NCBI GenBank assembly: GCA_012295275.1
Contig: CM022667.1
Location: 10,575,038-10,639,037 of the forward strand
Direction: 5' to 3'
DNA length: 64,000 nucleotides
DNA from: Chrysomallon squamiferum
Lineage: Eukaryota; Mollusca; Gastropoda; Neomphalida; Peltospiridae
Part shown: piece after piece, positions 29,993-43,268 of the stretch
Layout: the number at the start of each line of letters is the position of its first letter
How positions within the stretch are numbered: position 1 is the first letter of the stretch
Translations under genes and position numbers: made by a program
The notes under the pieces: generated by a model
Told to the model about the DNA's origin: nothing
The model's input: the letters and a program-made list of their open reading frames with translations, nothing else
Databases searched by the model: none

Positions 29993-30853
29993 AATGTTAT
30001 TACTATTTATTAATTCCTATTTTATTTATTTATTTATTATATTTAACTTATAATAACTATTTGGAAATGAAAATAAATCTGATAATTAACTACAAGGTTA
30101 GACATAACGAGCTGGTGAAGCATTATCGTGTCATTTTAACAAAGTGCAGCTCCGTGTAAACTATATCGAAAAGAATGTGGTTAGAACGTGACTTTCAAAG
30201 ATTATAGATAGTTTATCATTACGCAAAACAAGTATTAACGATGTGCCTTACTTATTATTTATTTACATTTTCTGGCGTCGTTTTCAGACTCATATATCAG
30301 CCGTGGATTACCCACCTAGCACAAGTTTCAGGCCAATGAGGCACCATTTAGTAACCGTTGCCCTAGTTGTAAGTAAAGTAATTTTAGCTATTGTCGGCTA
30401 TTCGGTGCTTATTAAACAGCTATAGTAATATGCATATTAAGATAATTATTTATTGATATGTGGAGCCTATATATTTAACTATATTTAATATAGTTGTATA
30501 TCTACTACTACTAGCACTATCATTACCATTACTACTACTACTACAGCTACTACTACTACTGCTGCAGCTGCTTTTATTTGCACTACTGCCACATGCATTA
30601 GAGAAACTTATAACGATTAAATATTTGTCTGTCTGTCTGCCTCTATCTATCCGTCTATTTGTTTGTATGTGTATATATGGGTGTGTGTGTGCGTGTAAGT
30701 GCGTGTGTGTTGTGTAATTATTAAAATAAATAGAAATTTTAGAAATAAAAAACCTACTGTATGCACTGTTCACTCTCTTTAAATCTACCCACGGTTTTTA
30801 CGATTATTTTTTCTATTTTATAGTTGTTGTTATTGCTGCTGCTGCTGCTGCTG

Positions 30854-30940
<87 letters not shown>

Positions 30941-31540
30941 TTACTACTATTACTACTGCCACTACATCTCCTATTATTTGTTATTATTATCAATCTCATT
31001 TATCTTGAAAGATGCATCAACATTAAAGATTATAACTTTATGAAAACCCTTTTCGAAATTTTTCGCCCGCTCCTGAACCATAACAATATCATTAATTTTG
31101 ACATTTATATCTAAACATAGTCCAAATTTATTTTGCCTGTCATAGATATAGTTTAAAAAAAAAAAAAAATTATTTTGTCATAACTTTTCTAATAATTGAC
31201 AGTTATTAAAAATATTATTTGAATTTTGTTTTGTAACTTACAGTTTTTGAGCTGTATTTTGCGATAAAAATAATGATGAATATAACGACGATGACGATGA
31301 TGATAATAATAACAATAATGAAAATACGATGATGATGATAGTAGCAGTGTTAATTTTATTGAATAAATAGTAATAATAATAAAGTTGTGATGATACTATT
31401 ACTAGCATAACTATTAATAATAATATAATTATAATTAATCATCATCGTCATCATCTTTGAGATCATCTTAATCATCACTGTCTCTACTCACCAACAGTCT
31501 GAACTGATATGACGAAAATCACGGTTTCAAGGAATCGCAT
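25137..31540 (-). CDS. Secreted or membrane-anchored Ly6/uPAR plus three EB/EGF-like modules
   Basis: Seven exons: 31492-31540, 28559-28665, 28176-28305, 27319-27474, 26792-26914, 25836-25961 and 25137-25231. They join into one frame of 261 residues. Residues 1-17 form a signal peptide. Residues 21-90 hold ten cysteines in the Ly6/uPAR (three-finger) order, starting LRCYRC and ending CCSNDYCN; two exons encode this domain. Three six-cysteine modules follow (105-145, 155-186, 196-229) with the C-x5-C ... CxC ... C pattern of EB or EGF-like repeats, each encoded by a single phase 1-1 exon. The tail (239-254) is hydrophobic with a short polar end, so GPI attachment or one membrane span is likely. 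Function is unknown; a surface receptor or adhesion role is only a guess. If the GTAAAT donor after residue 95 were skipped, translation would stop three codons later, leaving a Ly6-only form. Confidence 0.85.
26440..26800. repeat. Degenerate array overlapping a 5' splice site
   Basis: Pieces such as AAAACGAAAG, ACGTATTACGTAAACG and TTTAATAT recur four or five times at 50-70 bp spacing. The last copy (about 26755-26795) runs into the 5' splice site of exon 5 of the Ly6/EB gene. Confidence 0.5.
29045..29143. repeat. (AAT)n-(ATT)n-(ATC)n compound microsatellite
   Basis: About 100 bp of trinucleotide repeats inside intron 1 of the Ly6/EB gene. The long poly-Ile frame here is a translation of the repeat. 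Confidence 0.95.
29919..29990. repeat. (AAT)n-(GAT)n compound microsatellite
   Basis: AAT units switch to GAT units, inside intron 1 of the Ly6/EB gene. Confidence 0.95.
30835..30965. repeat. (GCT)n-(ACT)n microsatellite
   Basis: About 40 trinucleotide units in intron 1 of the Ly6/EB gene. Long poly-Leu and poly-Ser frames here are artefacts of the repeat. Confidence 0.95.
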
Positions 31541-31843
31541 AATGAAATTATTCCGAGAGGGAAATTTCAGTGACTTCACCCAACCTTTTGTGCTTGCTAA
31601 ATGAAACCTTTTCTTGTTATTACGCAAAAATAATTAACATCGCCTTTCACACAAGCACATACACGTCAAAGTATTTACAATTTCAGATGTTATGATATCC
31701 CCGTGAATTTTGTGTGTTTGGTGAGAAAGTTTAATTTGTTCCACTAGATTGATTACAAACATTTACTATAGCAGCGCGCAGTAAATCAACCAATGAGATT
31801 TCGACGCATTCTGTAAATTAATTATTAATTAAAATAAAAAAAA

Positions 31844-31877
<34 letters not shown>

Positions 31878-33947
31878 TTAATAATTAGAATGATGAGATG
31901 ATGATGTTGATGATAATGGTGATGGTAGAATCAGATGCAGCAACAGAACTAATTAATAATAGTAGTAATCGTAGTAGCATTTGTAATAATATTAGTATTA
32001 TTATTAATATTAGGAGTATTAGTAATTGCACTGGTATAGTATTATAAATGTAATAAAAATGATGGCGATGAAGGCGGCAATTATTCTGTTAATGATAACA
32101 ACTACTAGAAGCATTTCTAATAGCTTATGAATGTGATGCTAAATGTAGTAGTGATTGTAGTAGAAGTTATAACAGTAGTAGAAGCAGAATCACTATCAGA
32201 AGTAATTGTAGCAGTAATAACTTCACTAACAGCAACAGAATCAGCAACATTATAGTATTTAGGCGGGCTAGACGGCAGTACTAATACTATAACTTATTTT
32301 AACGAAACTGTTAATCAAATTTTCATCGTGGTCACTCGGTCTTGATTGCTTATGAATCTGGCCATAATAAAATGACTGGGAGGTCTTCGGAAGATCGACT
32401 GGCCCGTAAGATCTATTTTCCCTTTTTTTATATCACTTACTTTTTTCTTTCCCCAACTAGAATTCTTGAATTAGTGTTTGCGTTTCTGTCTTATTGAAAC
32501 AAAAACAAAATCCTTGTCGTTATTCAATAAAAAAAATAAACCAAAAGATGGATGCATTTTGTAATGATACTATGATTAAAAAAATCATAACATATATTAT
32601 TAAATCGACCAAAACTTCTACGCATACAAGTAATGATATATTGAAACTCTAGATTTTGAGGACGAAAATACAAAGAAAGAAAACATTTACATCATGTTAT
32701 GTTTTTACGAGAAAAGTTCCGCTTCCGGCGAATGCAGTTCAAGGTCGTAAAGCACAACAAATTGATCGAAGAAGGAGGGAATCTACGTCACTTGTAATTT
32801 TCGCGAAAAGTGTAAGTCTTCGTATTTGTTTGTCATTGTAGATAACCATACCATTTTCATCGTGTTTAAGTATTTATACAGAGTTATTTACGCGTCGTTC
32901 TGTAGCATACGTGATACATAAACGTTGGCAATCGACATCCGTCTTGACTCCAGGAATTACCGACTGATGTCAGTGATGTACTATATTGTACAAACTGTTG
33001 TTACCGAAATTGAAAAGTGTACAACAAAATTAACTCAGTATTAGGGATGAATCATCATGTCTTATGTATTTGTTTTTCAATTTTATGCGATAGTTTTATA
33101 ACGGTTGTCTTAGAATACTAAAATTCGTAAGAACAGAAATAAAATATTGTAATTAAACACGATACACATAATATAGATTGTAGTAGTTATGCAGTATGTA
33201 AACCACGAACAGAGTGTAATTATAGTGATAAAATGCACTTGATTAAATATATTACAACTAATAAAGTACCATACATATCACAGAACGTATATTTATTTAT
33301 TTTGTCATCATTAGAATTATTTAAATGCTTTATTATGTTTACAGACTATAAATAAGTACATTTTTTTTTTTTTTTAAATGAGAGAGGGAGTTATAATTAT
33401 GTAAACGACACAAAATCTAAGTAAGAATAAATTAAGTTTGATAGTACAAAAGAACTATAACAATAACAATAAAAAACAACAATAAATAAAATAAAACAAA
33501 ACATTTTCTTACCAGGGAAACTATTAATATTTTTGATCTAGATTCTGTACTTGAAAAATCTGAAATAATGTTGCACATTTTGAACAACAACTTCTGTATT
33601 TATTAAATGTAAAGCAAAATTTTTGTATACAAATTTGATGTAAAATTTTGTTAATATATCTCCTTTGATTATGTATAGCATTTTTAGCACTTTATTAATA
33701 TAAACATAAATGAATACTGCTGTTCACAATGAGGAATTACTAAAGAATTTTCAAATTGTTGTTAATAATAATTTTGAAAACAAAATGTTGTCTGGTATCA
33801 AAAAAGCAAGAAAATGGCTGAATTTTTAAAATGTTACTGTATAATAACCTTATTAATATTTGAGCTTGTGGATATTTTCTCATTTTACATAGAATCTAAA
33901 TATATATATATATTATTTATTTATTATTTTTTTCAGATTGTTTTAAA
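31541..33947. other. Divergent intergenic region between the Ly6/EB gene and AMFR
   Basis: No coding exon seen. It holds an AAT microsatellite (about 31843-31876), a stretch of scattered AGT/ATG-type repeats (31.9-32.25 kb), the likely AMFR first exon (about 32.7-32.81 kb) and AMFR intron 1 up to the 3' splice site at 33936. Confidence 0.6.
32710..32812 (+). promoter_or_regulatory. Likely AMFR promoter / non-coding first exon
   Basis: An ETS-type CTTCCGG (32722-32728), a CRE-like TACGTCAC (32784-32791) and a local rise in CpG precede a donor-like GTAAGT at 32812. AMFR's first coding exon starts after a 3' splice site at 33936, so an upstream non-coding exon is required and this is the best candidate. 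Confidence 0.45.
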
Positions 33948-34638
33948 ATGCCTGCTGTATTGTTAGAACGAATTCCACTCCCTAGTTTACAGTTTTACAC
34001 ATCGTTTACTGCTGTCTTGCTGGCATCAGCCATATTTTATGCACACCAAAGTGTGACCTCAATTGGTGAAAAACAGACAGAACTGGAAATGGCAGAGACA
34101 GATACAAGTCAGACCCTACAACCATTACGTGTCTGGAATCAGACACTACCATACGATACTTATGGCTGGAATCTTCTTTTTGTCATTACGAACGAGACTT
34201 GGTGTGTTTGGGTGAGCAGAAGGATTATACTGTATTTTCTCGCAATTTGTTTGTTTTATTTTTATTTTTAAAAATTTGATATAATTATTATTAATGAATA
34301 TAAATTTACCTGGCCCCATACTTCTAGGTTCAGGAAAATTTTAATTTATATACTACATTTGCCTAAAATTATAATTTAGTTGAAAGAAAATTTGTGAAAT
34401 GGTTAAAAGTATATATTAATAGTAATTTTAACAGATATTTAATACAAATAGGTTTTATTTTTTTCTTATTTTTATTTTTTGTAGTTATTAAAATAAATTA
34501 TGATAAAATAATGAATATAGTATTTTAAAAATACAGATACTAGTGAACACAGCCTACTGCGGCCTTATTTTGGTTGGGAAAGTCATACAGAAAATTGTGT
34601 TTGGTGATCTCAGAGTCAGTGAGCAGCAGGTGAGTTTA

Positions 34639-34700
<62 letters not shown>

Positions 34701-37700
34701 TCCCTCCCTCCTTCCCTTTCTCCCTCTTCCTGTCTCTTTCCTGTCCTGTTGTTATAAAGTTGTTGCTTTTGCTTAATTAAAACAAATTACAATTTCACGT
34801 GATAAACTGTTTCTAACCTTGATTTATAAACGTGTATAGAGTGAAAAAAAATTATTTACAGATTTATGTTTCTTTGGTTGATTTTTTAAAACAGGTTTTA
34901 TGTGTGACTTTTTTAAACTTGTAGCATTAAAATAATTTTAACTAATCTTGTCTTTTGTATTATTTCTGTTGACATTTTATGATTGTAGTTATTCTGATTT
35001 TATTTTACATTTTATCTTGGAGGTTATATTTTTTAAATTATTTCTCAGTTTTGTTTTAATTTTGTCTTGCATCTTTTAATCTATATCTTATTTTATTTTT
35101 GCAGCACTAAATCCAATTTTTATTTTTATTTTTTAATATATTTATTTTTCTTGCAGCATCTGAAAGACAAATTTTGGAATTTTGTATTTTACAAGTTTAT
35201 CTTCATTTTCGGAGTAATGAATGTACAGACAATGGAAGAGGTTGTGTTGTGGGTTGCATGGTTTTCTGTCCTTGGTTTCTTCCACCTTCTCACACAACTT
35301 TGCAAAGACAGATTTGAATATGTAAGTACTTTTTATTTTTACTCTGTTATTCCTTTGATGCAACTAAACTTCAATATGTTTTAAGTAATTTCTTTCTTAC
35401 TCTGTTAGTTATTTCATTCAGTCCAAAATAATTTATAGTCCAAAAACTATTCACCAGCATTAGAAGAAGAAGAAGTTAAATGTATAATCCAATTTGTAAT
35501 CTAAATATCACGTTGACACCAATGTGTTTTGTCAGAATATAATAGTATGTTGCGTACCAGAATATTTCAAGTGATAAGAGATTATACAGATCAGTCAGTT
35601 CTCAAAATTTTGTTAGGAAAGCATAATCTCAGAGGCAGGCCAATTACGTTAACATAATGTTTGTTGGTGCAATATTTTTATCTTTCTCCTTGGCCATTTG
35701 GGATAATTTATGGATATATTGATTTTATAATTTACAGTATATAGTTTTTCAAAATGTTCTTTAATATTTACTATAAAAAATTTTTTTTTTTTTTAATTTA
35801 ATAATTGTTTTTCTTTTGCAGTTATCCTTTTCTCCAATGACACCTCGGACATCACACATAAAGCTTCTCTCACTTCTCTTCATTATTCTCTTTTCCTGCT
35901 GTGGTCTGCTGGTGGTGTGTATTTACACTGGACTTGATGCTGGAATCACAATCTTTGCCTTCATGGGAGCTGAGGTCAGTTTTAAAATAGTTTCTACATT
36001 ACAAATAAACATTATCTTATACCAAATACAAAAATTTAAAGCATTTAAAAAAATATCTAATGTGTCCACGCTATACCTTATTTGTTTAACTTCTCCATAA
36101 ACTGAAGCACATTTTATTCTGTTTGCTGCTAACTATTCTGTTAATAGCATTATCAAAGTGTGACTCTAAGGAAAGAAAAAATGAAGAAAAGTTTAAAACA
36201 TTTTTTTAGTAATTGATTTTGTTTTTTTATTATTGTTGGATTTCATCCTTTTACTAATAATAAAGTATGACAGTAGAGGTTAATTCATGAAATACAACTT
36301 TCCATTCTTTTTTATATATCAGTTTTATCACATCACAAGCAGAATTGTAATCAGATACAAATCTTAAAAATGTAAGAATCAGTTAAATCAAAATTAACAA
36401 ATCTTCAGTCATTCACTGACAGAATATTTTGTTAAATTCCACCTGTACATGTATAAGTTGATTTTTCTTAAAACCTATTCTTTTAATTCTGTAAACTGTG
36501 GATAAATTTTAAAATTGGATATACTGAATTGGTTTGTCTTTTATTTCTCTTTAAAAAAAAAAAAAAAAAAATAAAAATAAAAAACCCTACAAAATATATT
36601 TTGTAAGTGTATTAAATATATAATTTTTCTTCCAGTGTCTTTTACTTGGATTGAGGACACTGTATGTTCTAGTGAGGTAAGTCAGTTATAATTTTTTTTT
36701 TTTTTTTTTTTTTTCTTTATTTTATATTTAATTGTTTCAGTGTAGCATCATTAAATTTATTTATTTCAGGTTGCATTTTCTTCTTGAGTGTGTAGCTTTT
36801 TGTTTTTGAAATAGTAATTTTTTTTAACAATTTTTCCATAAAGTATTTTTAGAATTGGTTTTATTTTAAATTTTTAATTTTTTAATTTAACTTTTTCAAT
36901 TTTTTTTAATATTCTTTTTTAATCAATTCTTTGAAACTTTTTAAAATCAATATTCACTGTATAAAAATTATGAAATTACTAAGTTATTTTATATGGCATT
37001 TTTAAGAATTAATTCCTTGGCAGTTTAAAGATTATTAAGGATTATGTCTGGATTTTTTTGATTTTTTAAAATGTTTGTTCAGTGAAATAATTATTTCATC
37101 ATATTGTTGAGTTTCTGTTTATCTCAGGTATTTTATTCACCTGTGGGACATGAGTAAGGAGGGGGTGTGGGAGAATCGATCAATTTACATCTACTACACA
37201 GAGCTGGTGTTTGAACTCGCTGCCCTGGCAATTGACTTCTGTCACCATCTACATATGCTGGTTTGTGTCTTTTATTAATTGTAACAGAGTTTACTGTGTA
37301 TGTTCATATAGACACAGACATATGCACACACATACATACATATGACATGCAGAGTCTAATCTCCTTTCATGGCCACATTGAGGTTTCCTGCACAATGCAT
37401 TATGGTTACAAGATATAAACTCTTTATGGCAACCACTTGTCTATAATAACCAGTTTGCCTAATCTCTTTAGTGGTTGTACTAGACAGGTTGAAGTATGTG
37501 TGTGCACATGAGTAAACAAAGGTACACATCCAAATACATAATTACAAACAAACATACACAAACATGTAATCACAATCAAGAAATCAAAACATTGCTTCGT
37601 AACTGGTTTATTAAAGTTCTTCAGTTATTTTGCCTGCTTTTTAGTATTATCACCAATTGGATGTCAGATGTGCAGTTTATATATATATGTGTGTGTATTT

Positions 37701-40050
37701 ATGTATTTATTTATTTTATTTATTGATTTATTGATTGATTGATTTATTTATTTATTTATTTATTTATTTATTTTAAACAGCTGTGGGGCAACATCTTCCT
37801 CAGCATGGCCAGTCTGGTGATTTGTATGCAGCTTCGCTATTTGTTTTACGAGTTCCAGCGGAGAGTCAAACGACACAAAAACTATCTACGAGTTGTCAAG
37901 AATGTTGAAGCCAAGTAAGTAGTTTTAATTAAGTTTGAAATTTTTAATAATTTTTACATTTTAAGGAATGTGTGCCTGTTTGTGTGTGAGTGTGTATATA
38001 TATATAAAAATATATATATATATTTTTTTTTCTGTAATTATTTCTGTTTGTAAGAATATTCACATATAGTTTAATTGTTTTTGTTCATATTAAGTTATGC
38101 TGAAAATATTAAACATTTTTCTCTCAACATTTGTATATAATTTTTACATCCAAACAGCATTTATTAATTTAAATCGCTCAATTGATGAGTTTTATAAATA
38201 TTGCTATTTTTAAATTTTCCTTTTTTTTTTTTTCTTAAAGATTTCCCATGGCCATGCAGGAGGACATTGAGAAAAATGCTGATGATTGTGCAATCTGCTG
38301 GGAGAAAATGGAATCAGCCAGAAAACTGCCTTGCAGCCATCTCTTTCACAAGTATGTGAGATAGTTATTCTAAAAAATAAAAAAATAAAAATTTGTAAAC
38401 TTAAAATACATCTCTTGCTGTACATTAGCAAATGCAGGTAGGTTCAGGATCCCTTACCAGAAAAGGTTGGGACCAGATTCAGATTCCTTTTGGATTTTGG
38501 AATATAAAGACATTATTATCAAAGTCTGAGCATGAAACTATAAGTATTTTATTTAATATTTGAAATACCTCTTTACATGCAATCTTCAACCTTTATTATA
38601 GATATCTAATTAATCTGAAGTATGTGTATTTGTGGGACAAATTGAAGTAATACTAATTTAGCTCAGTAAAGGACCATAATTATCCAGTGATATTTCAAAC
38701 AAAAACAATTTTGAATTTCTCAAAATTGGTGTGTCAAAGGGCCAAATTTTAAATTGTGTTACAGGCAGAATTTCCTGTATTGTTATATTTTATTTTAATT
38801 TTATTTTTTAACTTTTTTTAAATAAAAGAAGGCTTTGTATCACATTAATTGTCTTTCTATGCCAATTCATTGACTTATTGATGGTTTTTTTTGATTAGCT
38901 TCTTTAACTAAACTGTTAATAAAAGGAATTCTAAAAGCTCTGTGTGTATTTTCAGTTCGTGTCTGCGGTCCTGGCTGGAACAAGACACGTCATGTCCCAC
39001 CTGCAGAATGTCCCTCAGTGACGAACCCAGGGGCAGTGACCAGGCTGCGCCCAACGTTGGGGATGATGTACCCCCAGCCCCTCCTGCACCCAACCAGGGC
39101 ACTGTCAATCATTTCTTTCATTTTGATGGTAAGGAAATATTTTTAAATATCAGTTACTGAAACAAAAAAGAATCCTTAATTGTAATTAAAATAACATTTA
39201 TGGAAAAAATAAATCTTTGAATTGTGATTAAACTATCATTTATTGAAAAAAGTTATATTTGAATTGTGATTAAAAAATCAGTTATTTAAAAAAATTATTA
39301 TCTGAATTGTAATTAAAATAACAGCTTTAAAAGAAATAAAATAAAGTATTTTTAAAAATAATGGAATATTTTAAAATATATTCACTGCCGAACTATAAAT
39401 CTGGTTCTTTGCTTTGTAGCACTAGCAACAGACCAGTTACCTTCCTTGTCACTTGTCACAGTTGGTGATGCTGATATTAAACTTATTCTTTCTAAATTCA
39501 CCTTGCTAACAAGGAAACAGAGTGAATAAACACAAGTATTATTATTTATTATTATCTTCTTTAGGTTCTCGTTATGTCAGCTGGCTGCCAAGCTTCTCTG
39601 TTGAAGTGACACACACAAACCTGTTGCCGGGGCAACAGACACACATTCAGACATCACAGTTAGACAACATGGTAAGACTGCATGAGTGTTTTTTTTTAAA
39701 TGTTTCACACTGATATGAAAAGTTGTATCTGCATTGTTTCCAGAGCTGTTTTTATAATTCAAAATTTGCAGCTATTGTTTTTTTCACTTGGAATCTGTGT
39801 ATGGGTGTGTGTGTGTCATACAAATTAAAAGTTTGTTCTTAGTTTTGTATTTATAGGTTAAGATATAAATGTTGTTTTTTTTTTGTTTTTTTTTCAGGCA
39901 AGACAAGTACAGCAGGTATTTCCCAACATGCCTCTGTCCACAATCCAAGATGACCTCCGAGTGACCCGGTCAGTTGACCTCACAATTGAAAGCATATTGG
40001 ATGGACGCTTACATGCACCTCCAGTTAGTGAATAGAAACATTTTAAATTT

Positions 40051-40085
<35 letters not shown>

Positions 40086-41832
40086 TAAATTATTATGGAT
40101 TTTGTTTTTTTAAAAATTGTTTATTGTTTAATATTTTTGGGGACTGTGTTGGTTTTAATTAGGTGTAGCACTTTTTAGAAATATTTAAAAATTATTTATT
40201 TAATATGATTTCACTATGAAAATTCTTTCATCTTTTATAATAACTTTAATTCTTAGTAAACACTGAAGGGATTTATTATATATATATATTTTATATTATT
40301 TTTAGGCTGCATTAAACAGACCAGTCTCTAGAGAGGAAGAATTTGATAACAGTGGAGGTGCCCAGAATTTGCAGATTCAGGTTTGTGGAGTTTACTATGA
40401 GAATTTAGGTTTATTTGGCTATTTCAATCATAGCTCTTTAGTCAAAAATATAACATTGTGTCTGAATTTTGAAAAACATTTTATGAGTATAAATTGGTTA
40501 TTTTTTGCATGGTTTTGTATGAATTTGTAATTGGAATTTAAAGTTGTTTAGCTGCCAGTAAATGAGATTTGGAATGGGAATTAAGATTATTATAATCTTT
40601 ATTATTATTTTTTAAAAATAAAATGAAATATTAAAAGTAAATAAGTAAAATAAAATATGGTAAATAATGTTATTAATATAATGCACTACAATACAATGCA
40701 ATAAAAACAATTTTAAAAATAAATAAATAAATATAAAAAATGTTATTAAAACAAACAAAACATTATTTCAAAAAAAATTGTCTTTAACAGGAGATGCATC
40801 TTCCAACCACAGTCTCTAGGACAGGAGCAATGGGTCTGCAAAGTCACTTTGCTGAACACCAGATAAATCAGATTCACAGAGAACTAGAACCTTCAGCTTC
40901 TGGAAGCAGTTCATCTATGTTCAGTGATTTAACATCAACAAGCAGGGTTTCTCTTGAAAGGTAATTACCAACATCTCATCATCTTCTGACTACTGCTAGT
41001 TAGACATGTCGTCCAGTTAAAAAATAAACACATTAATTTGGTATCCTGAATTCATAGTTTTGAACAAGCAGTTTTCTAGACAGTTCCCATCACTTAATAG
41101 TCCCAAGCCTGTTTAAATATTAAATTTTGTATTGTTTAGTGATGACCATCCGTCACCTACTGGAGGACGATTTTCAAAATCTGCCACAGAAAGAATGTCC
41201 ATGTTGCAGCACAGAAAGAATGCCATGTTGGAACAGGCAAAAAGGTAAATTATTCACTTGGAAAATCTCTAATGTTGATGTATTTTTAGGTTGGGTTCTT
41301 GTTGAACATTCTGTAAAAATAGCTCTCTATCATATCAGCATTGCAACTGAATGTTTATGAGAGAGTTTAATTGATTTTGTTTTAATATGAAACTGTAATT
41401 TGACCTTTACTAAAAATTTTGATGGTTTAATTTATAATGGTATACATAACACTTAGAAAAACATATTGTTATTATTGTTGTTATTGTTCTTCGTCTTCTT
41501 CTTCTTCTTCTTCTTATTATTATTATTAAATAAAAAGAAAGCCTATCAGCGATTCTCTTGTCTTCACATTATTTTTTAAATTGATGGAAACTCTTTTGAT
41601 CAAAAGTGTTCATTAACATCTTTGTTATTTCAGAAAATATTTTAGCAGAGACTGCAGACAGCTGGACAGTCAGATGGAGGACGATGCTTCAATACAGCAC
41701 TCTGCAGGTTCAGACGAGTCAGCGTACTCCGACGATTCAGTTCACTCAGCAAGCGATCGCTCGCAGCAGCGCGAACTCATGTTCCAGGCAGTACAACGTC
41801 GAATGCAGCATCATCCATCCACGGACAGTTGA
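33948..41832 (+). CDS. AMFR: AMFR / gp78, ER membrane E3 ubiquitin ligase
   Basis: Fifteen coding exons: 33948-34211, 34537-34629, 35157-35321, 35822-35974, 36636-36676, 37128-37260, 37781-37914, 38241-38351, 38956-39128, 39565-39671, 39898-40023, 40306-40380, 40791-40960, 41140-41244 and 41634-41832. They join into 682 residues (human 643). The protein ubiquitinates misfolded ER proteins in ERAD, using UBE2G2 and p97/VCP. Domains in order: a polytopic membrane region (about 15-310); a RING finger from C344 to about C381 (CAICW ... SCPTC); the conserved SWLPSFSVEV block; a CUE ubiquitin-binding domain (459-497, VFPNMP); a G2BR-like helix for UBE2G2 (about 597-621); and a C-terminal VIM-like p97-binding motif (663-673) in which the usual Ala-Ala is Ala-Val. 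The start matches the family (MPAVLLERIPLPSL). The two membrane exons 5 (41 bp) and 2 (93 bp) are short. Confidence 0.97.
34642..34698. repeat. (CT)n microsatellite in AMFR intron
   Basis: About 28 perfect CT units beginning 12 bp after the exon 2 donor. Confidence 0.95.
37717..37773. repeat. (TTTA)n / (TTGA)n repeat in AMFR intron
   Basis: Tetranucleotide array ending 7 bp before the 3' splice site of AMFR coding exon 7, so it forms much of its pyrimidine-rich tract. Confidence 0.85.
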
Positions 41833-41870
41833 TACGATGAAACATGTCACTTCAGTGTAATAGATGTAAC

Positions 41871-41876
41871 AATAAA
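41871..41876 (+). terminator. Proximal AMFR polyadenylation signal
   Basis: AATAAA 39 bp past the AMFR stop codon. Confidence 0.4.
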
Positions 41877-43262
41877 TATATTATAAATTTATAACTAAGA
41901 ATTCTGTTTGTCCAGTACTGGTATGTTGTGGGTTCTTTGCATTTTATTTATTGTTTGTGTGTGTACTTGCTGGAGAATTTAATAGCGAGTGGTGGAGAAT
42001 AATTTCAGTCAGTGTGAATTATTTATTTGAGATGGTTTTTATACCACTTTTATTGGGCTGTAGTAGAAATTAGAACTGGTTTATAGATAAAATGGATGAC
42101 TTGCTAGTTAATAATACTGAAAGAACTAATGTGTAAATTTTTGTCTCTTTCTCGTTTCCTCTGCATCTATTTTCTTCCTTCCTTTTCATCTCTCCTTCCA
42201 CTCTTCTTTCACCCTCCCTTCACAGCTCTGTTCTCTGTCTCTCTCTCTCTCCTTTCATATCTCTATCTCTCTCTATCCTTCCCATTCACATCTTCACACT
42301 TTTTAGAATGTATTTATAAAAATAGATGTGCTACTTACTTACATTTTAAGCTTTGGAAAAAGGTTTGTTCATACCTATTGTATTAATTATAATCAAAGAT
42401 AAGATATTTCATCAGAATAACTGACATTGAAAACAGTTATTACACGACATTAGTTTAGTAATTGTTAATTAACCTTACCTAAGTAAATACTCAAAAAAAA
42501 AAGGCTGTAATTATATTGAATGTTCAAAAGTATGTAGAGTAATGTTAAATTTTGTCATTTGCAAGTTTAGAAAAGAGTAAGGATTTCTAGATCCTGCATT
42601 GAATGGTGCTACAAACCTAGTTAAATTACAGTTCCTTACTAGCTCAGAAACAACATTGTGTAAAACAGCGATTAGTAATCTTTTATTTTTCACTACCCCA
42701 TTTTTAATAAATTTATGATTGGATACTATAGGTTAAATTTTATTCTGTGACAGAAATATTATGGGCATTTACACATACCATAAATCTGTTTTCTCACAGT
42801 ACTGAAAGAATGGCTAATGTAAAAGAACCCACAACAGTGGCAAATGAACAAATGGAATTCTGTTTGTTTTTTTCAGCATTCAGGAATGTTTTTTTTGTAA
42901 ATATAACCACAGGCTGTGTATTATAACCTTAAGGGCAACTTTTTTCTCCTTTTAAAAAAAAAAATTAATAAATCACTATATTTGTGTGCTTTGGAATGAG
43001 AGTTCACATATTTATTGCTTTTTATACATGTATATGAAGACGTTTTCCAATGTATCACTGGAATTTACCAGCGGGTTACAAAGGTCTTGATGCTTAGGTC
43101 TCGGTTAAAATTAATTAGATGTTCTTAATATACAGGTGTCCTTTTTTTAAACAGGTGTGCACTGTTAATGTGGGTGATTTTTATAAATGTATTCAGTCTA
43201 AAGGGTAACAACCAGATTTGAGATTTTTGTTTTTTTCACTCCAAACTATTTCTTTTTTTATG

Positions 43263-43268
43263 AATAAA
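43263..43268 (+). terminator. Distal AMFR polyadenylation signal
   Basis: AATAAA about 1.43 kb past the stop, followed by T- and GT-rich sequence (43270-43330), a good downstream element. Use of both sites would give long and short 3' ends. Confidence 0.45.

Noticed and set aside
38908-39108. Minus-strand frame over AMFR exon 9
   Set aside because: Antisense shadow of the RING exon.
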